The notes beneath the pieces are model-generated. The model made no database searches. It saw nothing but the letters and a program-made list of their open reading frames with translations, and was not told where the DNA came from. Shown here one piece after another: positions 55,075 to 62,897 of a DNA stretch of 64,000 nucleotides. Position 1 is the stretch's first letter. Each line of letters opens with the position of its first letter. This DNA is from Sphingobacterium sp. ML3W. GTDB taxonomy: Bacteria; Bacteroidota; Bacteroidia; Sphingobacteriales; Sphingobacteriaceae. Made by a program: the position numbers and the translations under genes. The stretch spans positions 3,162,001-3,226,000 of the forward strand of contig NZ_CP107036.1 in the NCBI RefSeq assembly GCF_029542085.1, in the 5' to 3' direction.

Positions 55075-55587
55075 ATGTCTATTCAGCTATTAGCATTTGA
55101 GTCTGACTCCTATTCTATTCGTCAGTTATTGGAAAGCGAATTCGAATATTATAAATCAATTCGTCTAGAAGCAATTCAAACGGAGCCCACCCTATTTCGA
55201 TGGGGCGATCCAGCAGAAACAGATCTGTCCGATTTGGACTGGCAAGAGCGTATAAAATATCCCCGGATTGTCTTTGGACTTTTCAAAAAAGACGATCTGA
55301 TCGGGATGACCAGCATGTTATTATTAAACGATACTGAAGCATATTTTGGGCAATCTTTTATTCGTCCCAAACATCGCGGACAAGGGCTTTCAAATCTCTT
55401 GTACAAAATTAGAATGGCCTGGGTCAATCCAAAGCAGATCAAAAGGCTCATCATTAGTCATCGGGAAATCAACACGATTTCAAAAAAAGCGATCCTACGC
55501 GCAGGTTTCGAGTATAGTCACCGGGAACTCGTACAATGGCTGGATGGCACAACTGGCTACTCATTGTACTACCGCTTAGAACTTTAA
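55075..55587 (+). CDS. GNAT family N-acetyltransferase
   Basis: 170 residues. After an N-terminal helix region (ESEFEYYKSIRLEAIQTEPTLF), the fold has strand FGLFKKDDLIGMTSML, the acetyl-CoA loop FIRPKHRGQGLSNLLYKIRM, then ISHREINTISKKAILRAGFEYSHRE. The opening YKSIRLEALQ-like helix is common in uncharacterised acetyltransferases. The substrate is unknown. It lies 26 bp after the hypothetical gene at 54491. Confidence 0.87.
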   Translation: MSIQLLAFESDSYSIRQLLESEFEYYKSIRLEAIQTEPTLFRWGDPAETDLSDLDWQERIKYPRIVFGLFKKDDLIGMTSMLLLNDTEAYFGQSFIRPKHRGQGLSNLLYKIRMAWVNPKQIKRLIISHREINTISKKAILRAGFEYSHRELVQWLDGTTGYSLYYRLEL

Positions 55588-55674
55588 CACAAACCTGATC
55601 TGATGTCTGAAATAAGCTCACAATAATCATTTTATTCGATTGAAAACCTATTGCGAATATAAAGAACAAACCTC

Positions 55675-56058
55675 CTATATAGCAGCTGAGCTAGTCCCGT
55701 CTTTTTGATAAAGTGTGCTTCTGTAAGTGATACCCCATTTAGCTATTTCATCAATAATGGGGCCTAATGTTTTACCACAATCAGTAAGCTCATACTCCAC
55801 AGTAAGCGGCTTGGTATTCAAGACGGTTCTTCTGATAAGATGGTTCATTTCCAGATCTTGCAGCTCTTTGGACAGCATCTTTGCTCCAATCCCATCAACT
55901 TCCCTTAACAATTCCATAAAACGTAGCTTTTCAAACAACATTAATGTACCAATAATGTGGAATTTCCATTTACCTGCCAAAATCTCCATGCTATCATTTA
56001 TCGCCAATATCCGCGTTTTACAGCCGGTGGAGGAACTTGATAGTGCTTCCTTTTTCAT
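55675..56058 (-). CDS. HxlR family transcriptional regulator, divergent from yceI
   Basis: 127 residues. The HxlR signature is INDSMEILAGKWKFHIIGTLML, with MELLREVDGIGAKMLSKELQDLEMNHLIRR and VEYELTDCGKTLGPIIDEIAKWG. A cysteine near residue 13 (TGCKTRI) is in the usual sensory place. It is transcribed away from a YceI lipoprotein 210 bp off, with two palindromes between them, so it very likely represses yceI and itself. Confidence 0.92.
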   Translation of the reverse strand: MKKEALSSSSTGCKTRILAINDSMEILAGKWKFHIIGTLMLFEKLRFMELLREVDGIGAKMLSKELQDLEMNHLIRRTVLNTKPLTVEYELTDCGKTLGPIIDEIAKWGITYRSTLYQKDGTSSAAI

Positions 56059-56113
56059 TTTACTTGATCTCCTTCTATTAATTACAAAAATACTGAATTA
56101 CAGCGTCACAGCG

Positions 56114-56151
56114 TACTATCTTTTTGGAAAGTAGTTTCTTTAAGGAAACTA
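56114..56151. promoter_or_regulatory. paired palindromic operators between hxlR-type and yceI genes
   Basis: Two overlapping inverted repeats lie in the divergent gap: TACT...AGTA (56114-56133, 12-bp centre) and TAGTTTC...GAAACTA (56132-56151, 6-bp centre). The TACT-N-AGTA form resembles known HxlR-family sites. They lie 27 bp or more upstream of the yceI -7 element. Confidence 0.55.
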
Positions 56152-56177
56152 ATACCAAAAATAAACTATCTATAATC

Positions 56178-56185
56178 TACCTTTG
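56178..56185 (+). promoter_or_regulatory. -7 promoter element of the yceI gene
   Basis: TACCTTTG fits TAnnTTTG exactly, 84 bp before the yceI ATG. No good -33 match is present, which is common for regulated promoters. Confidence 0.55.
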
Positions 56186-56268
56186 TATTCATAAATTAAA
56201 ATGGCATGATTGATGCCGACGATACAGAACAATACAAACATCTTATTAAAAAATAAAACGATTAAAAA

Positions 56269-56952
56269 ATGAAAAAACAATTAATCTCGGGTTTAGCCCT
56301 TATTTTGTTATTCGCTTCATGTCAAAATGCAACTGGAGACAAAGCTAAAACAACATCAGCGCAAGAAGTGACTGAACAAAAAGGACAGACTTATACTGTA
56401 GAGGCTGACAAAAGTACACTAAAATGGACAGGTTACCACAAAGGTGGTTTGAATCCAAGATATGGTGTCTTAAAAAGCGATGGTACACTTTCAGCTGAAA
56501 ACAATGCTATCACTGGTGGATCTTTCACGATTGATGTCAATTCAATTGTAACAGACAGTGCTTCCGTAGACCCTACGACTGCAGGTGGTAAAAAATCAAC
56601 AGATTTGGATGCACACTTGAAAAGTGCGGACTTCTTTGACACAGCGAAATACCCTACAGCTAAATTTGAAATCACCAAAGTTGCTCCATTTGATGCTGCT
56701 CAAGGAAAAAGCGTTGTTGCTGATGCTACAAACACTGTCAGTGGTAACTTGACAATCAAAGACAAAACAGTAAACGTAACATTTCCTGCTAAAATTACTT
56801 TCAATGGCGAAGAAGTTACTTTTTACTCTAAATTTACGATCCAAAGACAAGATTGGGGACTTACCTACGGTACCGAAGGTAATCCTCAAGATTGGATGAT
56901 CGCACAAAATGTTGACATTGAACTTAATGTTACAGCGAAAAACGCAAAATAA
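56269..56952 (+). CDS. YceI family lipoprotein
   Basis: 227 residues with lipobox ASC (LILLFASCQNATG). The YceI barrel reads YTVEADKSTLKWTGYHKGGLNPRYGVLKSDG, SFTIDVNSIVTDSASVD, LDAHLKSADFFDTAKYPTAKFEITKV and NLTIKDKTVNVTFPAKI, a full-length and very typical member. YceI proteins bind isoprenoid-like ligands and are often stress-induced. Regulation by the divergent HxlR protein is likely. A second, more divergent YceI is at 19487. Confidence 0.95.
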   Translation: MKKQLISGLALILLFASCQNATGDKAKTTSAQEVTEQKGQTYTVEADKSTLKWTGYHKGGLNPRYGVLKSDGTLSAENNAITGGSFTIDVNSIVTDSASVDPTTAGGKKSTDLDAHLKSADFFDTAKYPTAKFEITKVAPFDAAQGKSVVADATNTVSGNLTIKDKTVNVTFPAKITFNGEEVTFYSKFTIQRQDWGLTYGTEGNPQDWMIAQNVDIELNVTAKNAK

Positions 56953-56993
56953 GATTTCTAATGGCTGATACAGCCTCCTAGAATTCTGGCTAT

Positions 56994-57033
56994 AATCAAG
57001 TTGGCTTACAGAAGAGCCAACTTGATTATTCTT
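56994..57033. terminator. bidirectional terminator after yceI
   Basis: AATCAAGTTGGCT (56994-57006) and AGCCAACTTGATT (57015-57027) form a perfect 13-bp stem with an 8-nt loop and a T-rich tail, between the forward yceI gene and the reverse TPR gene. Confidence 0.8.
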
Positions 57034-57068
57034 TAACCTATTCGCATCCTTAACCTACCAAATCTGTA

Positions 57069-58805
57069 TTATTCCCCATCCTGATCCACCAATTCCATTT
57101 TCTTCTTTAGACGTTGTTTTGCTTTTTTGATTGCTTCGGTAGATACACAGAGTAGTTCACTCATGCTACTGTTGTTTAGATCCAATTTTTGTAGAGCAAG
57201 TATACGCAGATCGTTATCTGTTATTTTTGAATAGTTTTGTTTCATTTGTGACAGATAACCCGGATGGACCTTATCAAAAACATTCTTGAATTTCAGCCAT
57301 CGTTCATCGGTCATGATATGTGTCTGCAACATTGCATTTAAGCTGTCGGAAACCTCAGCCATGTAAGCAGGATTTTGCACTGACACCTTCACAATCTCCT
57401 GTCGGAGCTGTTGAATAGTTGTGTCATTTTGCTTGATCGTATTGGTAAATTCGCCAAGGGAATCTTTTAAAATCAAAAGCTCTTGATCGAGTAATTGCCT
57501 CTCGTAACCAAGCTTGAGCCGGTCTTTTTCAAGAAGGGCATTTCTCATTTTGATTTTTGCCTTTGATCTGTTGATTAAGAGCAATACAATCGCAAACACC
57601 AAAATCAAACAGACCCCAATAAATTGATATGTCCGTTTGGTGTGAAGTCTTTTTTCCTCAGCAGATTGGATCGTTCGATTATATCGCTCAGTCTCGCTTT
57701 GCCAAAGAAACCTTTGGATCTCTTTATCATTTATTCTTTTTTCTAATGAATCTTTTAATATCAGATAGACATGCAATTGTTTAAGTTCTTCCTCTTTTTG
57801 ATTTAAACCACGAGCAATATCAGACAATAATTTTGAGGCCTCCATCTTATATTTCAGGAAATAGGGTTTTTCCTCCATCAGGCTTATGCTGGTTACAGCA
57901 TATTGCTTGGCCAGTTTCCATTCCTGAAGCACAATATACCAACTTGCCAGATTAAGGTTTGCTCGCATGGCATCCTTTCGTTCGTCAAATCGCATAGAAA
58001 GATCGATATTCTTCCGAACTAAAGCAATTGCTTTTTGCCGATCACCCGCTTTCCAAGCCTGATCTGCTAGATTACCAGAAATAATGCCAATCCATACCGA
58101 ATCTTTAGCCAATTTCGCTTCCGACATCGCTCGATTGAAATAAGTAACAGCCTGATGATTAAGCGAATCATTTGCTAGATACACTGCAATGGCATTGATT
58201 AGATCCACACGTTCTCTTGATGCTGATTTCGAAAAAGGCAATGCTTCCTGTAAGTAATCAACGGCAATACTATGATCTCCAATATAACTATAAAAATTCG
58301 CGATGAATTGGTAATGCTTAACTACCAATGGTATTTTTTTGATGTCAATTTTGGATTTTAAATCATTTGCACGCAAGAAGAATGGGAATGCTTCCTTTAC
58401 TTTCCGATAGACATAGTTATAGTAGCCCTGTCGTGTATTGCCTATCATTTCCAATTCAATATTAGGATGCTCTTGAAGCAATTGCTCTGCAAGCCGATAG
58501 TATTGATCAGAAACATCATTAGTCCGATCAAACGCAATCGAATACCCATCTGCCATACGCATATAATATCCCCATTTCAGTATATTATTATGTTTCCTAT
58601 CGGCGAGCGTTAGAACAGGAGCCAGTGTATTTTTCAATGCAACAGTATCCTTTCCAAAGTTAGCTGGAAACTGAAGGACAGCTTCCAACTGAAGAACGGG
58701 GTCTTCAATATGCGCTATTTTTTCTATAGATTGCCCAACGGCTATATTCGTACTTTTTATCGTCAGAATCGCTAGGAACAACATACAAAATAAATAAATT
58801 TTCAT
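57069..58805 (-). CDS. TPR-repeat membrane protein with C-terminal helix-turn-helix
   Basis: ATG at 58805 (MKIYLFCMLF) puts the signal peptide first and gives 578 residues; the longer frame to 58901 does not. About eight TPR-like helical pairs fill the periplasmic part (for example YFNRAMSEAKLAKDSVWIGIISGNLADQAWKAGDRQKAIAL). A membrane helix (FIGVCLILVFAIVLLLI) and a coiled coil follow, then a cytosolic DNA-binding-like end (NDLRILALQKLDLNNSSMSELLCVSTEAIKKAKQRLKKKM). This is a known Bacteroidota transcription-regulator layout. Its target is unknown. Confidence 0.87.
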   Translation of the reverse strand: MKIYLFCMLFLAILTIKSTNIAVGQSIEKIAHIEDPVLQLEAVLQFPANFGKDTVALKNTLAPVLTLADRKHNNILKWGYYMRMADGYSIAFDRTNDVSDQYYRLAEQLLQEHPNIELEMIGNTRQGYYNYVYRKVKEAFPFFLRANDLKSKIDIKKIPLVVKHYQFIANFYSYIGDHSIAVDYLQEALPFSKSASRERVDLINAIAVYLANDSLNHQAVTYFNRAMSEAKLAKDSVWIGIISGNLADQAWKAGDRQKAIALVRKNIDLSMRFDERKDAMRANLNLASWYIVLQEWKLAKQYAVTSISLMEEKPYFLKYKMEASKLLSDIARGLNQKEEELKQLHVYLILKDSLEKRINDKEIQRFLWQSETERYNRTIQSAEEKRLHTKRTYQFIGVCLILVFAIVLLLINRSKAKIKMRNALLEKDRLKLGYERQLLDQELLILKDSLGEFTNTIKQNDTTIQQLRQEIVKVSVQNPAYMAEVSDSLNAMLQTHIMTDERWLKFKNVFDKVHPGYLSQMKQNYSKITDNDLRILALQKLDLNNSSMSELLCVSTEAIKKAKQRLKKKMELVDQDGE

Positions 58806-59135
58806 TTTTAAAAAGGTCAAGTTTTTATTAAAATGGCTAACGGTAACAGGCCAACTCGTAATAGATTTAATTTCCAGATCTGCCCTATTAAAATCTGACA
58901 TTACCCAAATACAGTTGGAACTCCCAATAGTTATCGGAATGACTTCATTATTTATTTAGCAAAATGGTTAATATAGACTCATAAAGCGAGGGTATAGCCC
59001 CCGATTCACTGTCGTAAATATACAATTTATCCAAGTAAGAGATCAATGCCATTTTGTTAAAAAATTGTTAGCTCATTACTTTTTTCTAGGATTGGCGGTA
59101 TATCTGTCTATTTTATACCATTATCGAAATGTGTT

Positions 59136-59143
59136 TATATTTG
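59136..59143 (+). promoter_or_regulatory. -7 element touching a GNAT start codon
   Basis: TATATTTG ends 3 bp before the preferred ATG at 59147, which implies a leaderless or nearly leaderless transcript. No clear -33 element is visible. Confidence 0.4.
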
Positions 59144-59146
59144 TAT

Positions 59147-59614
59147 ATGGAGATATCAATACGAAAAGGAATATTAAGCGAATTGCCCCAAATAAAAGAA
59201 CTATTTGCGGGAACAATTGCTTCAGTATGTCAGATTGATTATAATGCAGAACAAATCGAGGTATGGAAATCTTCGATCAATAACATTGAACGATGGAATA
59301 ATTTAATCAAAAATCAATATTTTATTGTCGCAGAGATAGACAAACAAATCGTCGGTTTTGCTTCATTGGATCATGGCAACTACATCGATATGTTATACGT
59401 ACACAAAGATTTTCAGCGACAGGGCATTGCACAACGGTTATATGACCACTTGGAGCATAAGTCTAAATATTCAAATATGGAGACGCTAACAGCAGATGTC
59501 AGTAAAACGGCTAAACCATTTTTTGAACGTAATGGTTTTACAACAATTGTCAGACAGGTGCAAGTTCGGTCAGCCGTTGAAATTGTCAATTACAAAATGC
59601 AAAAGACTTTTTAA
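59147..59614 (+). CDS. GNAT family N-acetyltransferase
   Basis: ATG at 59147 (MEISIRKGILSE) gives 155 residues; the first six codons of the longer frame overlap a promoter element. The fold reads VAEIDKQIVGFASLDHGNYIDMLYVHKDFQRQGIAQRLYDHL, with the QRQGIA acetyl-CoA loop, then ADVSKTAKPFFERNGFTTIVRQ. It belongs to the compact YafP/PhnO-like group, substrate unknown. It is monocistronic between two reverse genes. Confidence 0.87.
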   Translation: MEISIRKGILSELPQIKELFAGTIASVCQIDYNAEQIEVWKSSINNIERWNNLIKNQYFIVAEIDKQIVGFASLDHGNYIDMLYVHKDFQRQGIAQRLYDHLEHKSKYSNMETLTADVSKTAKPFFERNGFTTIVRQVQVRSAVEIVNYKMQKTF

Positions 59615-59636
59615 CATCGACTGGTCTAGCTGAATA

Positions 59637-61166
59637 TCAAAACTTCTCACCATATGCTATGATTTCGGTTTCCATAAGCAAAAGCTGGTGTTCAGCATTT
59701 TTTAATCGTGCGGTCGCCCTGCCATTTTGGGTATCTACGATAATTTCCATCTCAGCCTTTATATTTTTATCGCGATCAAAAAAAGCTTTGAATTTTTTAA
59801 AAACATCCGTTTCATCAAATTCAAAATTTACAGCACAACGGTTTTGATTTTTATCATACCATTTGATATATATATGCTGTGGAATTCCCCTTTTTTCAAC
59901 TGTTACATTTTGTATTCTTTCATCGAAAGCAAAACGTTCAGCATTAAAATACTGAAAAATAACATCATACGTTTTTATTTCTGGAGCGATCACAAACTTT
60001 GGATTCCAGGTATAAGCTGTCCTTAGTTTATTCCAATAATCATCAGGAACAGGTTGATTTTTTTTTGCTATTTGTATTGCCAAAGGGATGATCATTGTAT
60101 CTGTCAAGACCTTATTGCGCCACTCCTGATTAAATAAATCACCATAAACCAGCTCCTTACTATCAGAAACCTTCTGGCCAAAATCGATTTTCTTCGCCTG
60201 ATAATGACCTATTTCGACCTGACGATACCCCGATCCTCCAGCCCATATTACCAGTCCTCCACCAGGTGCAAACCCGAAAATAATCTTGTCATAATGCTCC
60301 TCAACATCACTAGTTGCCCTTCTTTCTACATAGGGTTGTTTAAAAAGTGTAAGCAATTTATTATAATCTATTGCGTCATGGAATTGGTAGAAAGCATTCT
60401 CTGAAAACGAATACCAAGTAACATCAATTGCCTTGGGCAACGACATCATACTTTTATAGGTTTCGGCCCCTGCCTCCCCCCATTTTGCATGATAATTCAC
60501 TGTATTTCCCTCACTAAATGTAAACTCATAATCCTCATCTTTCGGGAAAATGAATGTCCCTTTGTAGAGTTGTACCGGATAACCTGTTGGATTACTCATT
60601 GCACCAGCCCATTCAAATCGACCTTCTTTTAAATTATCTGCCTGATCTCGCCGCTCCCGTTCAGCTTCCCTAACCTCACGGCCAACAGTCGAAAAAATAG
60701 ACACAAGCACACTAATTAAAATATAGCCCAAAAATGTTAGTATCAACGCTGTCCACGATCTTAAGCCCCAAACGAACGTAATGCTACTGAACAAACTCAA
60801 AAAAATACTCAAAATTAAAATCAAAGGGAACATTTCCAAAATTACTCCTCCTAGATCAGCATATATCTTGTGTTCATATTCGTCGCCTAGTGTACTGACA
60901 AAAAGCAACACTGGTAACAGTGTGGAAAATAAAAAGTAATATAAAAAACTATAAATACCTTCAAAGGCAATATTGGGTTTGTCAAATACATTGATTTTTT
61001 TTCGAAGCTTATTAAAATGAAAATAAATAAGGGTAATTAAAAGAAAATAGGGCGAAACACAGAATGCCCCATAAACCAAGTTCATATCAGCATCTTGCGT
61101 TAACAACATTGCCAATAATCCCAAAATAGTCACAACAAAGGCTGAAATTGTAGCTTTAAGAACCAT
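59637..61166 (-). CDS. polytopic membrane protein with DUF2931-like domain
   Basis: 509 residues. The N-terminal 160 residues hold four or five membrane helices (about 6-22, 30-50, 70-92, 105-127 and 135-157). The soluble remainder resembles DUF2931: FEWAGAMSNPTGYPVQLYKGTFIFP, LPKAIDVTWYSFSENAFYQFHDAIDYNKLLTLF, IIFGFAPGGGLVIWAGGSGYRQVEIGHYQAKKI. DUF2931 proteins are often small lipoproteins; here the domain is fused to a membrane module. The function is unknown. Confidence 0.72.
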   Translation of the reverse strand: MVLKATISAFVVTILGLLAMLLTQDADMNLVYGAFCVSPYFLLITLIYFHFNKLRKKINVFDKPNIAFEGIYSFLYYFLFSTLLPVLLFVSTLGDEYEHKIYADLGGVILEMFPLILILSIFLSLFSSITFVWGLRSWTALILTFLGYILISVLVSIFSTVGREVREAERERRDQADNLKEGRFEWAGAMSNPTGYPVQLYKGTFIFPKDEDYEFTFSEGNTVNYHAKWGEAGAETYKSMMSLPKAIDVTWYSFSENAFYQFHDAIDYNKLLTLFKQPYVERRATSDVEEHYDKIIFGFAPGGGLVIWAGGSGYRQVEIGHYQAKKIDFGQKVSDSKELVYGDLFNQEWRNKVLTDTMIIPLAIQIAKKNQPVPDDYWNKLRTAYTWNPKFVIAPEIKTYDVIFQYFNAERFAFDERIQNVTVEKRGIPQHIYIKWYDKNQNRCAVNFEFDETDVFKKFKAFFDRDKNIKAEMEIIVDTQNGRATARLKNAEHQLLLMETEIIAYGEKF

Positions 61167-61429
61167 GTATAGATTTTATTATTTATTGATAATAATATAT
61201 AGCAGTATCCTGTCTACATTTTGCTTCAAATTCACAATTTGAAAAACAAGAACAACTTTACTCAAAAGTAATAAGAAATGAAATTATAAGTACACAACAA
61301 TTCATATTCAAAGCAAACCAATACATATTCGTTCTATTTTTTATACCATTTAAGAACTCGATATTCGCAATGCTAAAAAAGAAAACAGATCATTTTGTTA
61401 TCTTAGCCCATGAACAGAAAATACGAGTT

Positions 61430-61999
61430 ATGCATTTGACGATTAGACCCGCACAACAACTTGATGCCGCAGTTGTACCTGAAATCATGTTAGAGGCGAT
61501 GGAAGATATCATCTTTCGATTTATACAAAAGGAAGACAAAAAAGAAGCAATACATTTTTTAACCGATCTTTTCCAACAGACCGAAAATCTATATAGCCAT
61601 GAAAATACTTTTGTTGCTGTAGATCCCGAAGGCAATGTTATGGGATCATTGACTGGATATGATGGAGATCATTTTCTTGCGCTACGACAACCAATACTGG
61701 AACTCATGCAAAAACAATACGCCAATGATCTAATCCCTGAACCGGAAACAGCAGGACAGGAATTTTACATAGATTCTGTTGCTGTCTCCACTGCTGCCAG
61801 AGGCCAGGGGTTAGGAACTGAGCTATTGAAACATGCAATAAAACATGCCAAAAATCAAGGTTTCAAACAGATAGGACTATTGGTTGATCTAGACAACCCG
61901 AATGCTAAGAAGCTTTATGAACGCCTTGGTTTCACTTTAGGAAACAAAATGCCTTTTGTCGGTGGGGAATACTATCATATGTATATTCAATTTGTTTAG
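61430..61999 (+). CDS. GNAT family N-acetyltransferase
   Basis: ATG at 61430 (MHLTIRPAQQLDAA) starts the fold and gives 189 residues; the longer frame from 61370 adds 20 non-homologous residues. Motifs are VAVDPEGNVMGSLTGYDG, FYIDSVAVSTAARGQGLGTELLKHAIKHAKNQG (the acetyl-CoA loop RGQGLG) and GLLVDLDNPNAKKLYERLGFTLGN. The layout is that of RimI-like acetyltransferases of unknown target. It is monocistronic. Confidence 0.88.
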   Translation: MHLTIRPAQQLDAAVVPEIMLEAMEDIIFRFIQKEDKKEAIHFLTDLFQQTENLYSHENTFVAVDPEGNVMGSLTGYDGDHFLALRQPILELMQKQYANDLIPEPETAGQEFYIDSVAVSTAARGQGLGTELLKHAIKHAKNQGFKQIGLLVDLDNPNAKKLYERLGFTLGNKMPFVGGEYYHMYIQFV

Positions 62000-62191
62000 G
62001 TTAATCTACAACATCCAGTTCGTGAAAACCATCAACATTATTATTCGAATATTGGTTTCTTCCAAAACACTAAAATTGTTAACTCAATAAATTGGTCAAA
62101 ATAGAACACAGAACAATTTATAAGCCTATCTTATTTATAAATACCACAAGGATTAATATAAAAGATCTAAAAAGGAATTCTTAAAATTCCC

Positions 62192-62199
62192 TATTTTTG
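62192..62199 (+). promoter_or_regulatory. -7 element for the HPP gene
   Basis: TATTTTTG matches TAnnTTTG exactly, 11 bp before the ATG at 62211, giving a very short leader. Confidence 0.45.
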
Positions 62200-62210
62200 C
62201 GCAGATCAAC

Positions 62211-62828
62211 ATGAAAAATCAACTTCATCGGCAACTCCGTATTTACAGATATGTTATCTATCGGGAAACCTTAATAGATCCCTGGGAACATTTTTGGTCT
62301 TTTATTGGTGCATTCGTAGGCATATTTATCATCGCTTTTATTCAATCGCTTCATTTCCCACCATTGGAGAATGTTTTCCTGATCGGATCATTTGGTGCCT
62401 CCTCTGTTTTGGTTTATGGAGCCATACAAAGCCCACTTGCGCAACCTCGAAATTTAATCGGTGGTCATGTGGTTTCAGCAATAGCTGGAGTTACCGTAGC
62501 ACAGCTACTCCCCGATATCATCTGGCTTACAGCCCCCTTTGCTGTAGCCCTGTCTATCGTATGTATGCAACATACCCGTACATTGCATCCACCGGGAGGA
62601 GCAACAGCGCTAATAGCAGTAAGTAGCGGAACCAAAATTTCTTCCTTAGGGTATTGGTATGTATTGAGTCCCGTACTCTCCGGCTGCCTGATTTTATTTA
62701 TAGTAGCACTTATTTTTAATAATATCACCAAAAATCGACACTATCCTGTTAAAAGATCACGCTTACGTCGTTCACGGCGACAACATCTAAAATCACGATT
62801 TGAACGAACAAAAGGGACATCAACCTAA
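62211..62828 (+). CDS. HPP family integral membrane protein
   Basis: 205 residues. The family motif is LHPPGGATALIAV (about residues 125-137). Four or five helices are visible (WSFIGAFVGIFIIAFIQSL, NVFLIGSFGASSVLVYGAI, HVVSAIAGVTVAQLLPDIIWL, FAVALSIVCM, VLSPVLSGCLILFIVALIF), and the end is Arg/Lys-rich (RSRLRRSRRQHLKSR). SPLAQPRNLIGGH is the other conserved stretch. Some HPP proteins transport nitrite into plastids or cyanobacteria; the substrate here is unknown. No CBS domain is attached. Confidence 0.9.
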   Translation: MKNQLHRQLRIYRYVIYRETLIDPWEHFWSFIGAFVGIFIIAFIQSLHFPPLENVFLIGSFGASSVLVYGAIQSPLAQPRNLIGGHVVSAIAGVTVAQLLPDIIWLTAPFAVALSIVCMQHTRTLHPPGGATALIAVSSGTKISSLGYWYVLSPVLSGCLILFIVALIFNNITKNRHYPVKRSRLRRSRRQHLKSRFERTKGTST

Positions 62829-62897
62829 TTTGAATTAGCTAACCCTATCGTACTATCCCACTGTCCGCATATCCATCTCGCTAAGCAGAAGACATTC

